Shown here: piece by piece, positions 7,982-11,590 of the stretch
Position numbering within the stretch: position 1 is the stretch's first letter
Layout: the number at the start of each line of letters is the position of its first letter
NCBI GenBank assembly: GCA_013375405.1
Contig: JABXJU010000133.1
Coordinates: 1-11,590, forward strand
Direction: 5' to 3'
DNA from: Candidatus Helarchaeota archaeon
GTDB lineage: Archaea; Asgardarchaeota; Lokiarchaeia; Helarchaeales; HEL-GB-A
DNA length: 11,590 bases
Position numbers and translations under genes: made by a program
The notes under the pieces: generated by a model
What the model saw: the letters and a program-made list of their open reading frames with translations, nothing else
Databases searched by the model: none
Told to the model about the DNA's origin: nothing

Positions 7982-8602
7982 GTGCACATAAGCAAGCTAA
8001 TTTTAAACTACAGTTCTTATCGGGTACAAAAAGAAATAAGCAATCCATACCAACTGCATAGGACGATAATGCGGGCTTTTCCAGATAATCTAAAAGCACG
8101 CAATATAGAAGAAAGAGTACTTTTTCGATTAAGTACTGATAAAGATACATCTCTCCCTATTTTGTTAGTCCAATCTTTTAGCTCTCCAAATTGGGAATTC
8201 TTAAAAGAAGATCCAGATTACATCTTAAAAGAACCGCAAGTTAAAGAATTTAAATACCCTCAATTTGCCGAAGGAAATTCCTACTGGTTTCGATTGTTCT
8301 GCAATCCCACTAAAAGATCCAATGGAAAACGGGTTGGAATGTATCGAGAAGAAGAGCAATTTGAGTGGTTAAAAAGGAAAGCTAAATCTGCAGGATTTAC
8401 AGTGGTTCATGCAAGTATCACGCGAAAAGAGGAACTTACCGCTAAAGTGAAAAAAGGAACCCCCCAAATGACGTTTCAAGGTGTTCAGTTTGAAGGGGTA
8501 TTACGCGTGGCGAATCCAGATGAATTTCAAGTTGCATTAAGAAAGGGAATTGGTCCCGGAAAAGCCCTTGGGTGCGGACTTTTAACGATTTCGAAGTTTT
8601 AG
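7982..8602 (+). CDS. cas6e: crRNA-processing endoribonuclease Cas6e (Cse3/CasE)
   Basis: Cas6e cleaves the pre-crRNA at the 3' base of the repeat hairpin and stays bound to the hairpin as the head of Cascade. The 206 residues are close to the 199 of E. coli. NPYQLHRTIMRAFP (21-34) supplies the expected catalytic His26, with Tyr23 three residues before it; His26 has the same numbering as in the Thermus homologue. YWFRLFCNPTK (101-111), EEEQFEWLKRKA (123-134), FEGVLRV (170-176) and the glycine-rich loop GIGPGKALGCGLL (189-201) complete the family pattern. The start is GTG 7982, with GGAGG at the end of cas5e about 12 nt upstream. The repeat in the downstream array has the GC-rich stem this enzyme needs. 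A 66-nt gap to cas1 separates the interference and adaptation genes. Confidence 0.96.
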   Translation: MHISKLILNYSSYRVQKEISNPYQLHRTIMRAFPDNLKARNIEERVLFRLSTDKDTSLPILLVQSFSSPNWEFLKEDPDYILKEPQVKEFKYPQFAEGNSYWFRLFCNPTKRSNGKRVGMYREEEQFEWLKRKAKSAGFTVVHASITRKEELTAKVKKGTPQMTFQGVQFEGVLRVANPDEFQVALRKGIGPGKALGCGLLTISKF

Positions 8603-8668
8603 ATTTACAAAATGTTAAATATTCTGAGTCTACTAAGTATGTAGATAGGGAATTAAAGGCGATTTTTT

Positions 8669-9640
8669 TTGAAAAAGGATCTTCATGAAATACCAAAAAT
8701 AAAAGATAGTCTTTCATATTTATATATTGAACATGCGAAAATTCGGCAAGATGGGCATTCCATTGCGTTCTATGATAAAGAGGGAGTTACTCCAGTTCCT
8801 TGTGCCTCCTTAAATCTCCTCATGTTAGGACCAGGGACTGATATCACCCATGCTGCTGTGAGAAATCTTGTTGAGAATGACTGCATGATATTATGGTGTG
8901 GTGAAGAAGGAGTCAGATTTTATGCTCAAGGACTTGGTCGAACTCGTAGCGCTAAAAATGTTATTTATCAAGCCATATTGAGCAGTATCATGACCTTTAG
9001 AGTTATTGTAGCTAAGAAAATGTATCTCAAGAGATTTGATGAAGATATCCCTTTTGAAACTACCATCACACAATTACGAGGAAAAGAAGGAGCTCGAGTA
9101 CGAGAAATTTATAGAGAAAATAGCGAAAGAACGGGAGTTCCATGGAATGGTCGGGTATACAAAAGAAATTCTTGGTTCGATACAGATCCCATTAACCGGG
9201 CAATATCAGCAGCGAATTCATGTTTATATGGAATTTGTCATGCAGCAATAGTTGCGATGGGGTATAGTCCCGCTTTAGGGTTTATTCACACGGGAAAACA
9301 ACTTTCCTTTGTATATGATATTGCAGATCTTTACAAGACTGAAATAACCATTCCACTCTCGTTTGATATAGTAAAGGAGAGCACGAAAGATATTTCTAGG
9401 AGAGTAAGGAGGAATTGCCGAGAAAAATTCCGCACGTCGAAATTGCTTTCTAGGATCGTGAACGATATAAAAGATTTATTTGACATTGAGAGCTTTCTTA
9501 ATCCCATGCAAAGAAATGTACTTAGAAGCATTCATGTAGAAGATTTAGATTATGACTCAGATTATGCTCTCCCAGGGTTTTTATGGGATCCAAGCGATGG
9601 ATCTCAAAAAGGTGGTGAAAATTACGATATGAAAGAGTGA
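8669..9640 (+). CDS. cas1: CRISPR integrase Cas1 (type I-E)
   Basis: Cas1 is the metal-dependent integrase that inserts prespacers at the leader-repeat junction as a complex with Cas2. It has 323 residues. The catalytic metal ligands are all present: E140 in LRGKEGARVR, H207 in GFIHTGK and D217 plus D220 in FVYDIAD. Other I-E hallmarks are IKDSLSYLYIEHAKI (11-25), GPGTDITHAAVRN (54-66), GVPWNGR (156-162) and ISAANSCLYG (179-188). The start is TTG 8669, because an in-frame TAA at 8654-8656 leaves no upstream option and the N-terminus aligns with the family from here. AAAGG at 8655-8659 is a plausible ribosome binding site. The acidic tail after about residue 290 is not conserved. There is no cas4 nearby, as usual for I-E. 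Confidence 0.97.
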   Translation: MKKDLHEIPKIKDSLSYLYIEHAKIRQDGHSIAFYDKEGVTPVPCASLNLLMLGPGTDITHAAVRNLVENDCMILWCGEEGVRFYAQGLGRTRSAKNVIYQAILSSIMTFRVIVAKKMYLKRFDEDIPFETTITQLRGKEGARVREIYRENSERTGVPWNGRVYKRNSWFDTDPINRAISAANSCLYGICHAAIVAMGYSPALGFIHTGKQLSFVYDIADLYKTEITIPLSFDIVKESTKDISRRVRRNCREKFRTSKLLSRIVNDIKDLFDIESFLNPMQRNVLRSIHVEDLDYDSDYALPGFLWDPSDGSQKGGENYDMKE

Positions 9641-9670
9641 GCACGTGAGGTATTATCCATTCCAAGATTA

Positions 9671-10810
9671 ATGATGTTCATTACTGAAAATGTACCCATC
9701 CGTCTGAGAGGTGAACTAACAAAATGGATGTTACAGTTAAAGCCAGGAGTCTTTATTGGAACTTTATCGACACTGGTAGGGGAAAAACTATGGATAAAAA
9801 TTCAAGAAAAAATCGATAATGGAGGAGCAATTTGGGTTAAAGCAACCAATAACGAACAAAAATTCGAAGTACAAAGTTGTGGAGAAATTAACTGGTCATT
9901 AAGAGATTTTGATGGACTGCAATTAATTTCCCATCCCAATAAAAAGAAAAAATCAACACTTGGTCAATCAATCAACAAAAAAAAAGAGATAAAAAGGACC
10001 ATTCCGCGCAAAACAATCCCACCAGTTACGTGGGATACCGAGGGTACTCCCGACAATCTTCTCATAAGAAAGGCAAAATTTACATTTTTAGAGTCTAATT
10101 TAATTTTTGAATTAAATGGTTCCTCTGCATATGGGGAATATCCTCCTGATAAATTGTGGAGTGATCCTTGGCTGATTGAGCTAAAAAAATATTCTAGATC
10201 CCTCTTAAACTGGGTTTCGAATAAGAAAAACACATGTACTAACTTGCTTGAAGAAAGAACCTTGATGAGTTTAGACATAGAGACGACTGACTATTTACCG
10301 AAAGCTCGTGAGGGATTCATTAATATCATAGGCTTAGTCCTTCTTAATTTAAAGGAAAGCTCTCCAGTACTTCAATTTTATCAAGTTTTTAACATGACGA
10401 GAAAAAAATCTAACGTTCCCTTGATGTTAGAGTTAATCACTTCTCATTTCCATAAAATTGATTTGCTTTTGGTTTTTAATCAAGAGTTTGATATCCAGAT
10501 ATTAAATCAAGTAATAAAAGAATTTTCACTTAAAGCTTCGCTACCTTCCCATATCGTAGATCTTAGGAATTGGTTCTCTAGTTTGGCTCAGCTCGAAGAC
10601 TTTTTAACAAAACAGGTGAATATTGAACGATCCCAAACAAAAAAAACTGAGTTTTCGAAATATTATAAACTTTTTAAAGGAAAAGGAAAAATTGGTTTGG
10701 ATAAAAAAATCGAACCTTTAGGAACATATAACTTGATAGACACGCTCACTCCTCTATATGCATACTTATTAATAAGCTCAGATAATAATTATTTGGGAAA
10801 AACGAAATAA
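9671..10810 (+). CDS. cas2: Cas2 fused to a DEDD exonuclease of YprB/RNase_H_2 type
   Basis: Residues 1-90 are an I-E Cas2, the structural partner that bridges two Cas1 dimers: FITENVPIRLRGELTKWML (3-21), GVFIG (26-30), WVKATN (55-60) and DFDGLQLISHP (79-89). A lysine-rich linker (about 90-115) and an unrecognised segment (about 116-196) follow. Residues 197-370 look like a DEDD 3'-5' exonuclease: motif I LDIETT with D202 and E204; motif II VFNQEFD with N270 and D274; HIVDLRNW with D297; LEDFL...NIER; and motif III TYNLID with Y353 and D357. The YxxxD third motif, the NxxFD motif and the LEdfL..IeR pattern resemble YprB/RNase_H_2 proteins rather than DnaQ, whose third motif is HxxxxD. A role in trimming prespacer 3' ends before integration is inferred by analogy with Cas2-DnaQ fusions. 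The start is ATG 9671 or 9674; GTGAGG at 9645-9650 is rather distant. It lies 30 nt after cas1. Confidence 0.88.
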   Translation: MMFITENVPIRLRGELTKWMLQLKPGVFIGTLSTLVGEKLWIKIQEKIDNGGAIWVKATNNEQKFEVQSCGEINWSLRDFDGLQLISHPNKKKKSTLGQSINKKKEIKRTIPRKTIPPVTWDTEGTPDNLLIRKAKFTFLESNLIFELNGSSAYGEYPPDKLWSDPWLIELKKYSRSLLNWVSNKKNTCTNLLEERTLMSLDIETTDYLPKAREGFINIIGLVLLNLKESSPVLQFYQVFNMTRKKSNVPLMLELITSHFHKIDLLLVFNQEFDIQILNQVIKEFSLKASLPSHIVDLRNWFSSLAQLEDFLTKQVNIERSQTKKTEFSKYYKLFKGKGKIGLDKKIEPLGTYNLIDTLTPLYAYLLISSDNNYLGKTK

Positions 10811-10905
10811 AATTTAAAAAATGGGAATTCAAACGAGGAGGATACTTAATTTGATCAGAGTTTCCCAGATGGCCCGAACTACCCATTTTGGAAAAAAAAA
10901 GAAGT
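10811..10905 (+). promoter_or_regulatory. CRISPR leader
   Basis: The 95 nt between the cas2 stop and the first repeat are the leader, judged from position and repeat orientation: the crRNA handle end (...TACCG) points away from cas2. It should hold the array promoter and the site recognised by Cas1-Cas2. Visible elements are an AT-rich start, a purine run GAGGAGG at 10835-10841, a TGATCA palindrome at 10852-10857, inverted 8-mers AAAATGGG (10818-10825) and CCCATTTT (10882-10889), and an A-tract at 10892-10900 just before repeat 1. No good match to the bacterial IHF site is seen. A frame that opens here runs into the repeats and is not a gene. Confidence 0.7.
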
Positions 10906-11056
10906 ATTGTCCCCACGCATGTGGGGGTGTACCTCTATTAGGGTATATTGAAGGAAAAGAACAGGAATTGTCCCCACGCATGTGGGGGTGTACCGAGGAT
11001 GTCAATTATGTTATGATTATAAACCACATTGTCCCCACGCATGTGGGGGTGTACCG

Positions 11057-11088
11057 CTAGAAGAATTAGAATATAAAATAGAAGAGGC
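11057..11088 (+). repeat. Spacer 3, identical to spacer 11
   Basis: These 32 nt start CTAGAAGAATTAG and end AGAAGAGGC. The same 32 nt recur at 11545-11576, eight repeat units (488 bp) downstream. The sequence is purine-rich and opens as LEELEYKIEE in its first frame, like a coiled-coil coding strand, so the source may be a protein gene of a virus or plasmid. Confidence 0.95.
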
Positions 11089-11544
11089 ATTGTCCCCACG
11101 CATGTGGGGGTGTACCGAAACAAATAGAGCTTATTAGAAAGGTTTATAAATTGTCCCCACGCATGTGGGGGTGTACCGAACAGATTGCTCAAATACAAAT
11201 TGAAGTAATAATTGTCCCCACGCATGTGGGGGTGTACCGCAAGAATTAAGATCAATGGAAAAGGAAGTTTGATTGTCCCCACGCATGTGGGGGTGTACCG
11301 ATTTAATTCCATTATTATTTATTAGAAAGACAATTGTCCCCACGCATGTGGGGGTGTACCGGCAAATAGGATTAGTCAATTTCTTGGATAAACATTGTCC
11401 CCACGCATGTGGGGGTGTACCGAATCGGGATCTATAAACATCTTATCCCAAGTGATTGTCCCCACGCATGTGGGGGTGTACCGATGGAACGAGTAAGACA
11501 GGTTCAAGCCAGAACATTGTCCCCACGCATGTGGGGGTGTACCG

Positions 11545-11576
11545 CTAGAAGAATTAGAATATAAAATAGAAGAGGC
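11545..11576 (+). repeat. Spacer 11, exact copy of spacer 3
   Basis: All 32 nt match spacer 3 at 11057-11088, and both are preceded by the standard repeat ending in G. Their neighbours differ: spacer 2 and spacer 10 are unrelated. Whether the next spacer repeats spacer 4 cannot be seen because the window ends in repeat 12. Confidence 0.95.
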
Positions 11577-11590
11577 ATTGTCCCCACGCA

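Larger units (their letters stand above)
10906..11590 (+). CRISPR. Type I-E CRISPR array, 11 full repeats plus one cut by the window
   Basis: The repeats are 29 bp and start at 10906, 10967, 11028, 11089, 11150, 11211, 11272, 11333, 11394, 11455, 11516 and 11577 (the last truncated after 14 nt). The period is exactly 61 bp, so every spacer is 32 nt, the I-E standard. Each repeat reads as a 5-nt flank ATTGT, stem CCCCAC, loop GCAT, stem GTGGGG and 8-nt tail GTGTACCG. Cas6e cleavage after the stem would leave GUGUACCG as the 5' handle, which parallels the E. coli handle AUAAACCG. Repeats are identical except the last base of the first one (T for G at 10934). Spacers 3 and 11 are identical. The lack of repeat decay suggests this is the young, leader-proximal part of an active array that continues beyond the window. 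Confidence 0.99.

Noticed and set aside
9645..9671. Eight-codon GTG frame between cas1 and cas2 whose TAA overlaps the cas2 ATG
   Set aside because: It is too short and has no supporting ribosome binding site. The GTGAGG itself is more likely a weak binding site for cas2.
10811..10905. IHF binding site or a tracrRNA-like anti-repeat in the leader
   Set aside because: No acceptable WATCAANNNNTTR match and no stretch complementary to the repeat stem were found by eye.
10821..11060. A 79-codon frame on the + strand running from the leader into the array
   Set aside because: Most of it is translated CRISPR repeat (PHACGGVP, SPRMWGCT, PTHVGVYR). It is an artefact of the repeats being open in that frame.
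11057..11271. Shared AAGAATTA in spacers 3 and 6 as a sign of common origin
   Set aside because: Eight A/T-rich bases are expected by chance among AT-rich spacers, and the rest of the two sequences differs.
10938..11379. Minus-strand frames of 124 and 81 codons across the array
   Set aside because: They consist of repeated RYTPTCVGT, VHPHMRGDN and GTPPHAWGQ units, the three frames of the repeat, so they are not genes.

Overview
The window is an AT-rich type I-E CRISPR-Cas locus. It reads left to right as a divergent regulator gene, an AT-rich control region, a complete eight-gene cas operon on the + strand, a short leader, and the first part of a CRISPR array that runs off the right edge.

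Layout: 1-760 (- strand) is a partial gene for a CARF plus winged-helix protein resembling the archaeal Csa3 regulators. 761-1218 is the divergent control region, with an inverted repeat overlapping TATA-like DNA, a small 43-codon ORF and a 15-bp tandem repeat. 1219-8602 carries cas3, cas8e, cas11 (cse2), cas7e, cas5e and cas6e, the interference and crRNA-processing genes in canonical I-E order. 8669-10810 carries cas1 and a 379-residue cas2 fusion gene, the adaptation genes. 10811-10905 is the leader. 10906-11590 is the array, with 11 complete 29-bp repeats, one cut repeat and 11 spacers of exactly 32 nt.

How it works together: Cas8e, Cas11, Cas7e, Cas5e and Cas6e form Cascade around a crRNA. 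Cas6e cuts the repeat hairpin and leaves an 8-nt 5' handle. Cas8e recognises the PAM, and Cas3 is recruited to nick, unwind and degrade the target. Cas1 and Cas2 insert new spacers next to the leader. All key catalytic motifs of Cas1, Cas3 and Cas6e are present, so the locus looks functional.

The most unusual points are these. (1) Cas2 is fused to a DEDD exonuclease whose third motif is YxxxD, and whose overall pattern resembles the YprB/RNase_H_2 group rather than the DnaQ (DEDDh) domain of the known I-E Cas2 fusions. An unrecognised segment of about 80 residues lies between the two domains. (2) A Csa3-like CARF regulator stands divergently beside a type I-E operon. (3) Spacer 3 and spacer 11 are identical. 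(4) Only the leader-proximal repeat differs, and only at its last base, which in I-E systems is thought to come from the PAM.

Organism: a Csa3-like regulator, GGTG-type ribosome binding sites and TATA-like AT-rich promoters suggest an archaeon, perhaps a mesophilic lineage such as the Asgard group. Type I-E is mainly bacterial and nothing here fixes the taxonomy, so this is an inference of low to moderate confidence. If the host is an archaeon, the cas operon was probably acquired by horizontal transfer.
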